DNA from: an uncultured Nitrosomonadales bacterium
GTDB taxonomy: Bacteria > Pseudomonadota > Gammaproteobacteria > Burkholderiales > Gallionellaceae
Reading direction: 5' to 3'
Assembly (NCBI GenBank): GCA_903878125.1
Contig: CAIRGS010000101.1
Location: 1 to 38,308 of the forward strand
Length of the DNA stretch: 38,308 nucleotides
Shown here: piece after piece, positions 31,855 to 38,308 of the stretch
How positions within the stretch are numbered: the stretch's first letter is position 1
Layout of the letters: each line of letters opens with the position of its first letter
Notes under the pieces: model-generated
Seen by the model: the letters and a program-made list of their open reading frames with translations, nothing else
Databases searched by the model: none
What the model was told of the DNA's origin: nothing
Program-made: the position numbers and the translations under genes

Positions 31855-33276
31855 ATGTCGAAGTCAGTTGCTGATGTTCTTAAGTTACTTAAAGACAATG
31901 AAGTTAAATTCGTTGACCTGCGCTTCACTGATACCCGTGGCAAAGAACAGCACGTTTCGATTCCGGCACATGTGGTGTCAGATAGTGACGACTGGTTCGA
32001 ATCCGGCCACGCCTTTGACGGTTCATCCATCGCTGGCTGGAAAGGCATACAAGCATCCGATATGTTGCTGATGGCCGATCCTGCATCCGCATTTCTCGAT
32101 CCTTTTATGGACGAAACCACATTGGTGATGACTTGCGACGTGGTGGAGCCATCCGACGGCAAAGGTTATGACCGCGATCCACGCTCAATCGCCAAGCGTG
32201 CTGAAGCCTATTTGAAATCCACCGGATTAGGCGATGTCTGCTACTTTGGCCCTGAGCCTGAGTTTTTCATTTTTGATTCAGTAAACTGGCAAGTGGATAT
32301 GTCTGGCTGTTTCTGCAAGGTTAACTCTGAAGAAGCCGCCTGGTCTTCCGCAGAAAAATATGATGGTGGCAATACTGGCCATCGGCCCACGGTCAAGGGC
32401 GGTTATTTCCCTGTACCCCCTGTCGATTCGCTACAAGACATGCGCTCTGCAATGTGCTTGATATTGGAAGAAATCGGTGTTCCTGTCGAAGTGCATCACC
32501 ACGAAGTGGCGACCGCCGGACAATGTGAAATTGGCACCCGCTTTGATAGCCTGGTCAATCGTGCCGATCAAACCCAGAAACTTAAATATGTGGTGCACAA
32601 CGTCGCACATCAATATGGCAAGACTGCGACCTTCATGCCCAAGCCGATTGTCGGTGATAACGGCTCAGGTATGCATGTCCATCAATCCATCTGGAAGGAT
32701 GGCAAAAATCTGTTTGCAGGCAATGGATATGCCGGGCTGTCCGAATTAGCACTGTATTATATTGGCGGTATTATCAAGCATGCCCGTGCGCTTAACGCCA
32801 TCACCAACCCCGGCACTAACTCCTACAAGCGTTTGGTTCCCGGCTTCGAAGCCCCGGTAAAGTTGGCTTACTCGGCGCGAAACCGCTCAGCCTCGATCCG
32901 CATTCCCTTCGTGCAAAGTGATAAGGCACGCCGTATTGAAGTGCGTTTCCCGGATCCAACTGCCAATTCTTATCTGGCTTTCACCGCCATGATGATGGCT
33001 GGCTTGGATGGCATACAAAATAAAGTTCACCCAGGCGATCCTGCGGACAAAAATTTGTATGACTTGCCACCAGAAGAGGATGCAAAAATCCCAACAGTGT
33101 GTTCCAGCCTCGAACAAGCTCTGGAAGCGCTGAACAAGGATCGCGAGTTCCTGACCCGCGGCGGTGTATTCTCTAATGACTTCATTGATGCTTACATTGA
33201 GTTGAAAATGGAAGAAGTGACCCGTTATCGCATGACAACGCATCCAGTTGAATTCGACATGTACTACAGTCTGTAA
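31855..33276 (+). CDS. glnA: Glutamine synthetase, type I
   Basis: The 473-residue GSI has [17 protein letters not shown] at the N-terminus, [62 protein letters not shown] and [29 protein letters not shown] carries the tyrosine that GlnE adenylylates, so it is of the GSI-beta regulated type. It makes glutamine from glutamate, ammonia and ATP. ATG 31855 is used (GGAGAG 9 bp upstream) and not 31840. NtrC/sigma-54 signals upstream indicate nitrogen control; glnL/glnG are not in the window. Confidence 0.98.
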   Translation: MSKSVADVLKLLKDNEVKFVDLRFTDTRGKEQHVSIPAHVVSDSDDWFESGHAFDGSSIAGWKGIQASDMLLMADPASAFLDPFMDETTLVMTCDVVEPSDGKGYDRDPRSIAKRAEAYLKSTGLGDVCYFGPEPEFFIFDSVNWQVDMSGCFCKVNSEEAAWSSAEKYDGGNTGHRPTVKGGYFPVPPVDSLQDMRSAMCLILEEIGVPVEVHHHEVATAGQCEIGTRFDSLVNRADQTQKLKYVVHNVAHQYGKTATFMPKPIVGDNGSGMHVHQSIWKDGKNLFAGNGYAGLSELALYYIGGIIKHARALNAITNPGTNSYKRLVPGFEAPVKLAYSARNRSASIRIPFVQSDKARRIEVRFPDPTANSYLAFTAMMMAGLDGIQNKVHPGDPADKNLYDLPPEEDAKIPTVCSSLEQALEALNKDREFLTRGGVFSNDFIDAYIELKMEEVTRYRMTTHPVEFDMYYSL

Positions 33277-33459
33277 CGTTTAATATTTGCAACGGGCTTC
33301 CCGGGGAAGTCCGTTCGCCCGACTCATGGTTAATGGCTCATATTGGCATTAACCGGCTGTTGATCGGTCCACTTTACGCCACCGTTTAAGTAACCATTTT
33401 ATTCGCTGGAGCAGAGCGTGAATATTGCGTAAGTAAACAAAAGCCGTTATATTCCAGCC
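33277..33459. promoter_or_regulatory. glnA-leuA intergenic hairpins and leu promoter
   Basis: ACGGGCTTCC/GGAAGTCCGT (33292-33314) is a 10-bp hairpin just after glnA but lacks a T-run. GGTTAATG/CATTAACC (33328-33354) is an 8-bp perfect inverted repeat. TTGCGT (33425-33430) and TATATT (33448-33453) at 17 bp make a promoter whose start would fall at about 33460, the first base of the leader peptide. Confidence 0.55.
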
Positions 33460-33540
33460 ATGCACTTCTCTCGCCACATCTCGCAATCGCACTCTACATC
33501 CAGCCTTCTGGCTGCGTTGCTGCTGCGCACCGCGCGCTAA
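33460..33540 (+). CDS. Leucine-rich leader peptide of leuA
   Basis: ATG at 33460 opens a 26-residue frame, MHFSRHISQSHSTSSLLAAL then LLRTAR, ended by TAA at 33540. Five of seven consecutive codons around LLAALLL are leucine codons. It lies 90 bp before leuA with mutually exclusive hairpins in between, the classic arrangement of ribosome-mediated attenuation by Leu-tRNA supply. There is no Shine-Dalgarno sequence, but the promoter -10 box ends 6 bp upstream, so it may be translated leaderless. Too short for the ORF track. Confidence 0.75.
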   Translation: MHFSRHISQSHSTSSLLAALLLRTAR

Positions 33541-33606
33541 AATACATCCCCTGGTTTTGAAGCAAGCGGCATCCAGCCGAATTTTATTCGCCTGGATCGT
33601 GCGAAT
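33501..33606 (+). promoter_or_regulatory. leuA attenuator: alternative hairpins
   Basis: CAGCC-TTCT-GGCTG (33501-33514) overlaps the Leu codons. ATCCAGCCGAAT-TTT-ATTCGCCTGGAT (33571-33597) pairs 11 bp with one mismatch. ATTCGC (33586-33591) can instead pair with GCGAAT (33601-33606). ATCCAGCC occurs twice (33498, 33571) and can compete for GGCTG. No U-run follows, so it may act on leuA translation or through Rho instead. Confidence 0.55.
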
Positions 33607-33629
33607 AAATAATTGCAATGGAGTCCAGC

Positions 33630-35165
33630 ATGAAAGAAAAATTAATAATATTTGACACTACCTTGCGCGATGGCGAACAAAGCCCGGGCGCGTCCATGAC
33701 AAAGGAAGAAAAGATCCGCATCGCACGCCAATTGGAAAAGCTGGGCGTTGATGTTATCGAGGCAGGATTCGCTGCGGCCAGTCCGGGTGACGCAAATGCG
33801 ATCCGCAGTGTTGCGCAAATCATCGAGAATTCCACGATTTGTTCATTAGCGCGCGCCACTGAAAGCGATGTTCGCGCTGCGGGTGAAGCGATCAAGCCAG
33901 CCAAGTCTGGCCGCATTCACATCTTTATCGCCACTTCACCCATCCACATGAAAATGAAGTTGCGTATGCAGCCCGACCAAGTGGTGGAAGCGGCGGTAAA
34001 AGCGATAAAGCTCGCACTGGAATATACCGACGACATCGAATTTTCTGCCGAGGATGCGGTGCGCTCGGAAATGGATTTTCTCGTTCGTATTTTTGATGCA
34101 GTGATTCAAGCTGGAGCGAAGACCCTGAACGTGCCGGATACTGTCGGTTATGGCATCCCGGTTTTGTGGGGCGAGCGCATCAAACAGTTGATCGAACGCG
34201 TACCGAATGCAGGGAAAGTAGTGTGGTCCACCCATTGCCACAACGATCTCGGAATGGCGGTGGCCAATTCTCTTGCTGCCGTAATGAACGGTGCGCGTCA
34301 GGTGGAATGCACCATCAACGGCTTGGGCGAGCGTGCCGGCAACGCCAGTCTGGAAGAAGTCGTGATGGCGGTGAAGACACGCCGGGATGTGTTCAGTTGC
34401 GATTCGCGCATAGACACCACGCAGATCGTTCCAACTTCCAAACTCGTGTCCAGCATCACCGGTTATCCGGTGCAACCTAACAAGGCGATTGTCGGCGCGA
34501 ATGCTTTTGCCCATGAATCCGGCATTCATCAGGATGGTGTGCTCAAGCACCGCGAGACTTACGAAATTATGCGTGCCGAAGATGTTGGCTGGAGCACGAA
34601 TAAATTGACCTTGGGCAAGCTTTCCGGTCGCAACGCGTTCCGTACCCGTTTGCAGGAACTCGGCATTGTGCTGGAAAACGAAGAAGTGGTGAACGACGCT
34701 TTCGCCCGCTTCAAAGAATTGGCTGACCGCAAGCGCGAAATTTTTGATGAGGACTTGCAAGCCTTGGTTAGTGAAAGCGTGGTGGCGCAAGTTAGCGAGC
34801 ATTATCGTTTGGTCTCCTTGCGCGCGCATTCGGAAACCGGCCTTCTGCCCGTGGCGCAGGTGCGACTGAGTGTGGGCGGACAGGAATTTGCTGCCGAGTG
34901 CCAGGGAGGTGGGCCGGTAGATGCGACGTTTAAAGCCATCGAGCAGATCGTGCAAAGTGGCACCGAATTGCAACTTTATTCGGTAAACAACATTACCAGC
35001 GGCACAGATGCACAGGGCGAAGTGACCGTGCGGCTATCCAAGGGCGGTCGCATAGTCAATGGTCAAGGTGCAGACACTGATATCGTGGTAGCCTCCGCCA
35101 AGGCTTATCTGCATGCGCTGAATAAATTGGACAATGAAGCGGAGCGTGCACATCCGCAGGTGTGA
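33630..35165 (+). CDS. leuA: 2-isopropylmalate synthase
   Basis: The 511-residue protein begins [20 protein letters not shown], the HMGL-like TIM barrel, with [20 protein letters not shown], the metal-binding [40 protein letters not shown] and [17 protein letters not shown]. The C-terminal part (about 390 on) is the LeuA allosteric domain that binds leucine. It joins acetyl-CoA with 2-oxoisovalerate, the first leucine-specific step. ATG 33630 follows TGGAG and is preferred to 33618. Regulation by a Leu-rich leader is visible upstream. Confidence 0.97.
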   Translation: MKEKLIIFDTTLRDGEQSPGASMTKEEKIRIARQLEKLGVDVIEAGFAAASPGDANAIRSVAQIIENSTICSLARATESDVRAAGEAIKPAKSGRIHIFIATSPIHMKMKLRMQPDQVVEAAVKAIKLALEYTDDIEFSAEDAVRSEMDFLVRIFDAVIQAGAKTLNVPDTVGYGIPVLWGERIKQLIERVPNAGKVVWSTHCHNDLGMAVANSLAAVMNGARQVECTINGLGERAGNASLEEVVMAVKTRRDVFSCDSRIDTTQIVPTSKLVSSITGYPVQPNKAIVGANAFAHESGIHQDGVLKHRETYEIMRAEDVGWSTNKLTLGKLSGRNAFRTRLQELGIVLENEEVVNDAFARFKELADRKREIFDEDLQALVSESVVAQVSEHYRLVSLRAHSETGLLPVAQVRLSVGGQEFAAECQGGGPVDATFKAIEQIVQSGTELQLYSVNNITSGTDAQGEVTVRLSKGGRIVNGQGADTDIVVASAKAYLHALNKLDNEAERAHPQV

Positions 35166-35190
35166 TTTACTGATGGGCTTCAGGCATGAG

Positions 35191-35216
35191 CGGCACGTCA
35201 CTAGGCGTGCCGTTTT
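35191..35216 (+). terminator. Terminator behind leuA
   Basis: CGGCACG-TCACTAGG-CGTGCCG followed by TTTT: a 7-bp perfect stem with an 8-base loop, 26 bp after the leuA stop. Confidence 0.8.
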
Positions 35217-35289
35217 CCTTCCACTCCAGCACACGCAAACGGCTCAAAGAATATTTATTATCAATAAGTATTATCAATAAGGACATGGC

Positions 35290-36216
35290 GTGCAGTCAGC
35301 TATATCAGTCGAAAATCTCACAAAGACCTACGCCTCGGGATTTATGGCGCTCAATAGCATCAATCTTGAGATTCAGCATGGAGAAATCTTTGCCCTGTTG
35401 GGTCCGAATGGGGCTGGCAAGACAACATTAATCAACGTCATTTGCGGGATTGTTAATCCGAGCCAGGGCAGGGTGCTGGCCGACGGCCATGACATCGTTT
35501 CTGACTATCGTGCGGCCAGATCAAAAATCGGGCTGGTGCCGCAGGAGCTTTCCACCGATGCCTTCGAAACCGTTTTGGCCACGGTGAAATTCAGTCGCGG
35601 CCTGTTTGGTAAACCGCCCAATCCGGCTTATATCGAAAAAGTGCTGCGCGACCTGTCCCTGTGGGACAAGAAAGATGCAAAAATCAGGACACTGTCGGGC
35701 GGCATGAAGCGCCGGGTAATGATTGCCAAGGCTCTCTCCCATGAACCGCAAATTCTATTTCTCGACGAGCCTTCGGCAGGCGTTGATGTCGAGCTGCGCC
35801 GTGACATGTGGGAAATGGTCCGGGGCTTACGAAAAAGTGGCGTGACTATTATTCTGACCACTCACTATATTGAGGAAGCCGAGGAAATGGCCGACCGCAT
35901 CGGGATAATCAGCAAAGGCAATATTATCCTGGTGGAGGACAAGGTCAGATTGATGGAAAAGCTCGGCAAAAAACTGCTCAAGCTGTATCTGCAATCTCCA
36001 CTGGCGAACATTCCCGAGGAGCTTGCCGGATATCCGCTTGAGCTATCGGCTGACGGCAATGAGCTCATTTACATCTTTGACGCCCAAGGCGAACAGACAG
36101 GAATCGCAGATCTGCTACGACAGCTCGCCAAGCACGGGATCGACTATAGGGATCTCCAGTCCAGCCAAAGCTCACTGGAAGAAATTTTCGTTAATTTGGT
36201 AAGCGGATGCCCATGA
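35290..36216 (+). CDS. ABC transporter ATP-binding protein (ABC-2 exporter type)
   Basis: The 308-residue ATPase has Walker [17 protein letters not shown], a Q-loop near [14 protein letters not shown], signature [17 protein letters not shown], Walker [13 protein letters not shown] and the switch histidine in [20 protein letters not shown]-terminal extension of about 80 residues is typical of drug or polysaccharide export subunits. The start is GTG 35290 with AAGGA upstream. It overlaps the permease gene. Substrate could be a drug, lipid or capsule precursor; it cannot be told. Confidence 0.92.
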   Translation: MQSAISVENLTKTYASGFMALNSINLEIQHGEIFALLGPNGAGKTTLINVICGIVNPSQGRVLADGHDIVSDYRAARSKIGLVPQELSTDAFETVLATVKFSRGLFGKPPNPAYIEKVLRDLSLWDKKDAKIRTLSGGMKRRVMIAKALSHEPQILFLDEPSAGVDVELRRDMWEMVRGLRKSGVTIILTTHYIEEAEEMADRIGIISKGNIILVEDKVRLMEKLGKKLLKLYLQSPLANIPEELAGYPLELSADGNELIYIFDAQGEQTGIADLLRQLAKHGIDYRDLQSSQSSLEEIFVNLVSGCP

Positions 36217-36974
36217 ATTTTTATGCAATTCGCGCGATTTATTTATTCGAGCTGGCGCGTACTTGGCGAACGCTGATGCAAAGTATTGCATCGCCAGTCA
36301 TTTCGACCACGCTTTATTTCGTGGTGTTTGGCTCAGCGATCGGCTCGCGCATGACCGAGATCGACGGTATCAGCTATGGAGCTTTTATTGTCCCCGGTCT
36401 GATCATGCTGGCCCTGCTGACGGAAAGCATTTCTAATGCCTCTTTCGGTATTTACATGCCAAAATTCTCGGGTACCATCTACGAGATCCTCTCTGCCCCT
36501 ATTTCTTATGTGGAGACCGTCATTGGCTATGTTGGGGCTGCGGCCACCAAGTCCGTCATCCTGGGCTTGCTCATACTGGCTACGGCGCGGATTTTCGTTC
36601 CGTTCGAGATCGCGCATCCGTTGTGGATGATTTTCTTCCTGATACTCACTGCCGTTACCTTCAGCCTCTTCGGTTTCATAATTGGTGTGTGGGCTGACGG
36701 GTTCGAGAAGTTACAAATCATACCCATGATGATCATCACGCCGCTGGCTTTTCTGGGCGGAAGTTTTTATTCGATCAGCATGCTGCCACCCCTGTGGCAA
36801 AAAATCACGCTGTTCAACCCGGTGGTCTACCTGATCAGTGGTTTCCGCTGGAGCTTTTATGGTGTCTCCGACGTCAACGTGGCCATCAGCGTTGGCATGA
36901 CGTTGGTCTTTCTTTTCTTGTGTCTCACCACCGTGTGGTGGATTTTCAAGACGGGATACCGACTCAAGAGCTGA
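36213..36974 (+). CDS. ABC-2 type permease
   Basis: The 253-residue membrane protein with about six transmembrane helices has [20 protein letters not shown] at the N-terminus, [20 protein letters not shown], the ABC-2 motif area [20 protein letters not shown], and LSGGSF-like [20 protein letters not shown], as in the NodJ/YadH group. It pairs with the ATPase, whose last codons it overlaps. ATG 36213 has a purine-rich site 6 bp ahead; 36207 would add two residues. A MITE-like element follows 35 bp after the stop. Confidence 0.92.
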   Translation: MNFYAIRAIYLFELARTWRTLMQSIASPVISTTLYFVVFGSAIGSRMTEIDGISYGAFIVPGLIMLALLTESISNASFGIYMPKFSGTIYEILSAPISYVETVIGYVGAAATKSVILGLLILATARIFVPFEIAHPLWMIFFLILTAVTFSLFGFIIGVWADGFEKLQIIPMMIITPLAFLGGSFYSISMLPPLWQKITLFNPVVYLISGFRWSFYGVSDVNVAISVGMTLVFLFLCLTTVWWIFKTGYRLKS

Positions 36975-37009
36975 GGATGCACAAGGCTGTGCAGATGCAG
37001 CAATCAATA

Positions 37010-37188
37010 GGGCACCTCTAAAAATCCAATTTTGCGAGCAGCCGCTTTGCGTCTTGCCTGCTTACCCCGTTTCGTCACAATACGGCGTTACTCGAAAAAA
37101 TTATCGCTTACATATAAACTATATGCGGCGCTCCAATTCTTTACTCGTGCCTTGTCTTGCCTAGAAACTTGAATTTTTAGAGGCGCCC
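37010..37188. mobile_element. MITE-like element, long copy
   Basis: Ends GGGCACCTCTAAAAATCCAA and the inverse of TTGAATTTTTAGAGGCGCCC; 179 bp, no ORF. The central part (AATACGGCGTTACTCGAAAA, TTATCGCTTACATAT, CGTGCCTTGTCTTGCCTAGA) matches the copy at 27342-27479. About 40 bp (GCGAGCAGCCGCTTTGCGTC and on) are present only here. No clear target duplication. Confidence 0.7.
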
Positions 37189-37203
37189 TTTAATTCATCA
37201 AAG

Positions 37204-37653
37204 TCAGTTTGAGTTGCGCAGGCAGTCTGCCCAGTTATTAGGCGTCTCGTAAATGCGCACGCGTTCCAGTTGCAGGTTATTCCCAAAGCTATGGTGGTAG
37301 GCGCTGTCGAGCAGCTTGAATGCGAGCATGGCGAGATTCTCTGCGGTCGGCGGCACTTCCAGAACGACAGTTTTGTGATTGGGCAGCGAGTTCAAAAAAT
37401 CCAATACCGCCGTGTCATTTCGATATACCAGGAAGGCATGATCCCATGCATCAACCAACTGTTCTTTGGCGATGCGCTTCACTTCGGTATAGTCCATTAC
37501 CATGCCTTGTTCGGATAAGCCATCGGTAGTGATAATCTCGCCGGACAGGGTGATTTCAATGGCGTAGCGGTGGCCGTGCAAATGCCGGCACTGGCTGGTA
37601 TGACTGGGGATGCGGTGACCTGCATCAAATTCTAGCCTTCGGGTAATTTGCAT
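37204..37653 (-). CDS. queD: 6-carboxy-5,6,7,8-tetrahydropterin synthase
   Basis: The 149-residue product of the 6-pyruvoyl-tetrahydropterin synthase fold has RLEFDAGHRIPSHTSQCRHL, with the zinc histidines in FDAGHR and HLHGHRY, the catalytic Cys in SQCRHLHGH, and the later VPPTAENLAMLAFKLL with the conserved PTAEN. It is the second step in queuosine synthesis (7-carboxy-7-deazaguanine path). The start is ATG 37653; the track start adds 22 residues with no support. It is alone here; queC/queE are not in view. Confidence 0.94.
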   Translation of the reverse strand: MQITRRLEFDAGHRIPSHTSQCRHLHGHRYAIEITLSGEIITTDGLSEQGMVMDYTEVKRIAKEQLVDAWDHAFLVYRNDTAVLDFLNSLPNHKTVVLEVPPTAENLAMLAFKLLDSAYHHSFGNNLQLERVRIYETPNNWADCLRNSN

Positions 37654-37764
37654 GATGGGTGCGAGCTGTGTAGGTGTGCGGATTATAACTTGAATGCAGC
37701 CAGTATTTTCTTCACGCACGCATGTACAAGAACTGGGGGTTCAATAGCCTGCAGCACGAATGGG

Positions 37765-37801
37765 GTCATATCTAGCTATGTAGTACATTGCTAGATATGA
37801 C
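37765..37801. repeat. 37-bp near-perfect palindrome
   Basis: GTCATATCTAGC-T-ATGTA-G-TACAT-T-GCTAGATATGAC: both halves are complementary except one position. It could be a REP-type element, an operator or a site for a recombinase. Its flanks (GGG...CACC) extend the inversion weakly. Confidence 0.75.
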
Positions 37802-37950
37802 ACCTGAGCTTCTTTGAACAGGAGAGATGAAATGTTAAAACTTAATGCTATGCTGGCCCCTTTAATTAACACCAAATAGAAATGTCCGCTTTTCTGCAAA
37901 TGAGGCTTCGTCAGTCAGTATTTGACGGAAGGGTTCACTGTAGTTGTCGT

Positions 37951-38019
37951 GTCGGAACCTATTTATTTGCGTGCATGTATCGCACGCAAATAAGGTGTTG
38001 ATTCTAAATTCCGACTTTT
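37951..38019 (+). promoter_or_regulatory. Nested hairpin upstream of the RCC1 gene
   Basis: An outer stem GTCGGAA/TTCCGAC (37951-37957, 38009-38015) encloses a perfect 12-bp stem TTATTTGCGTGC/GCACGCAAATAA (37963-37974, 37982-37993). TTTT follows the outer stem. It ends 33 bp before the start codon, so it may control that gene or end a transcript before it. Confidence 0.5.
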
Positions 38020-38052
38020 CCCCAAGAATACTTAATTGACTGGAGTTTTATG

Positions 38053-38308
38053 ATGACCCTGCTGAAAAAATTTTTGTATACGCTGCCACTCGTTTTTATT
38101 GGATGGCTGGGGAGCGTACCAGGCCATGCAGCCGAGAGCGGCGTGACAGCCATCACTGCAGGCTACGATCACACCTGCGCGCTCACCACGGCAGGCGGGG
38201 CAAAGTGCTGGGGGTGGAATGGCGAAGGCCAGCTCGGCGACAATACCACCACCCAGCGTTTGACACCGGTAAATGTGTCGGGACTTGCCAGCGGCGTGAC
38301 AGCCATCA
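38053..38308 (+). CDS. Exported RCC1-repeat protein, 3' end outside window
   Basis: The frame is open to the right edge and absent from the track. It starts [20 protein letters not shown] with a signal peptide cut near GHA-AES, then [20 protein letters not shown] and [20 protein letters not shown], the RCC1/BLIP-type beta-propeller repeat; a second repeat begins at SGVTAI. Bacterial proteins of this type are usually surface or secreted and often end in an IPTL-CTERM tail, as the first gene of the window does; that end cannot be seen. GGAG is 7 bp from ATG 38053 and 4 bp from ATG 38050, so 38053 is chosen. Confidence 0.85.
   Translation, partial: MTLLKKFLYTLPLVFIGWLGSVPGHAAESGVTAITAGYDHTCALTTAGGAKCWGWNGEGQLGDNTTTQRLTPVNVSGLASGVTAI

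Larger units (their letters stand above)
37654..38052. other. Intergenic region between queD and the RCC1 gene
   Basis: Gene-free apart from a 15-codon frame (MLKLNAMLAPLINTK, 37832-37879) behind a strong AGGAGA, which could be a leader or a scrap. The two palindromes described separately lie here. Confidence 0.4.

Noticed and set aside
33292-33314. Rho-independent terminator for glnA
   Set aside because: The 10-bp stem is good, but no T-run follows, so it was listed as a hairpin only.
33936-34973. 345-residue ORF opposite leuA
   Set aside because: leuA is certain; the long antisense frame has His/Phe-rich composition expected from a reversed high-GC coding frame.
37832-37879. 15-codon ORF MLKLNAMLAPLINTK behind AGGAGA
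   Set aside because: The ribosome site is good, but the length and lack of repeated codons or a partner gene do not support a leader peptide; noted only within the intergenic entry.
1-38308. CRISPR array, tRNA or rRNA genes
   Set aside because: No regularly spaced direct repeats and no cloverleaf or rRNA-like sequence were recognised by reading; a tRNAscan and Infernal run would settle it.

Overview
The window looks like a chromosomal segment of a betaproteobacterium, probably of the Nitrosomonadales/Gallionellaceae kind. This is inferred from remembered protein family likeness: quinone-type PyrD, a Bpt/Aat pair, GSI glutamine synthetase, IPTL-CTERM surface proteins, and a glycolate oxidase with a class V aminotransferase, as expected of an autotroph that must recycle 2-phosphoglycolate. 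No rRNA, tRNA or CRISPR array was recognised.

Layout. (1) 1-2007: 3' part of a repetitive exported protein with an IPTL-CTERM sorting tail. (2) 2200-9882: an accessory block that I read as a gene-cassette array of the integron type without an integrase in the window (CALIN-like). About eight attC-like sites separate small cassettes. These carry a toxin-antitoxin pair with a frameshifted toxin, a cupin, a divergent SDR/HxlR pair, an intact HigBA pair, an exported phytochelatin-synthase-like peptidase, an HNH nuclease, a pyrimidine-dimer glycosylase, a decayed GyrI-like gene, a transposase scrap, a small membrane protein, an OsmC-like protein and a small unknown protein. In four cassettes the R'' box at the end is the exact reverse complement of the R' box at the start, as expected from a circular cassette intermediate. 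(3) 9877-12354: a TPR membrane protein, a 3' scrap of a ketoacyl-ACP synthase gene and a glycosyltransferase-TPR fusion. (4) 12885-22271: housekeeping genes mltA, a nucleotidyltransferase-like gene, mrcA, pyrD, bpt, aat, an esterase, darP and pmbA. (5) 22311-23477: a degraded integrase gene, then a secreted eight-cysteine protein with its own terminator. (6) 23548-28727: glcDEF and an aminotransferase, a glycolate to glyoxylate to glycine route, interrupted by a MITE-like element. (7) 28920-30945: tandem GldC-like genes, a small unknown gene and uppP. (8) 30984-35216: rhodanese, glnA with NtrC/sigma-54 signals, and leuA behind a Leu-rich leader peptide. (9) 35290-38308: a two-gene ABC-2 exporter, a second MITE copy, queD, palindromic intergenic DNA and the start of an RCC1-repeat exported protein cut by the right edge.

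The most notable items are the attC array and its rearranged junctions (an HNH frame open through an attC, a glycosylase whose C-terminus seems to be written by an attC), the GldC pair outside Bacteroidetes, the leuA attenuator with a leader peptide that may be translated leaderless, and two related MITE-like elements placed at or just after stop codons. All family calls come from reading the translations; no search was run.
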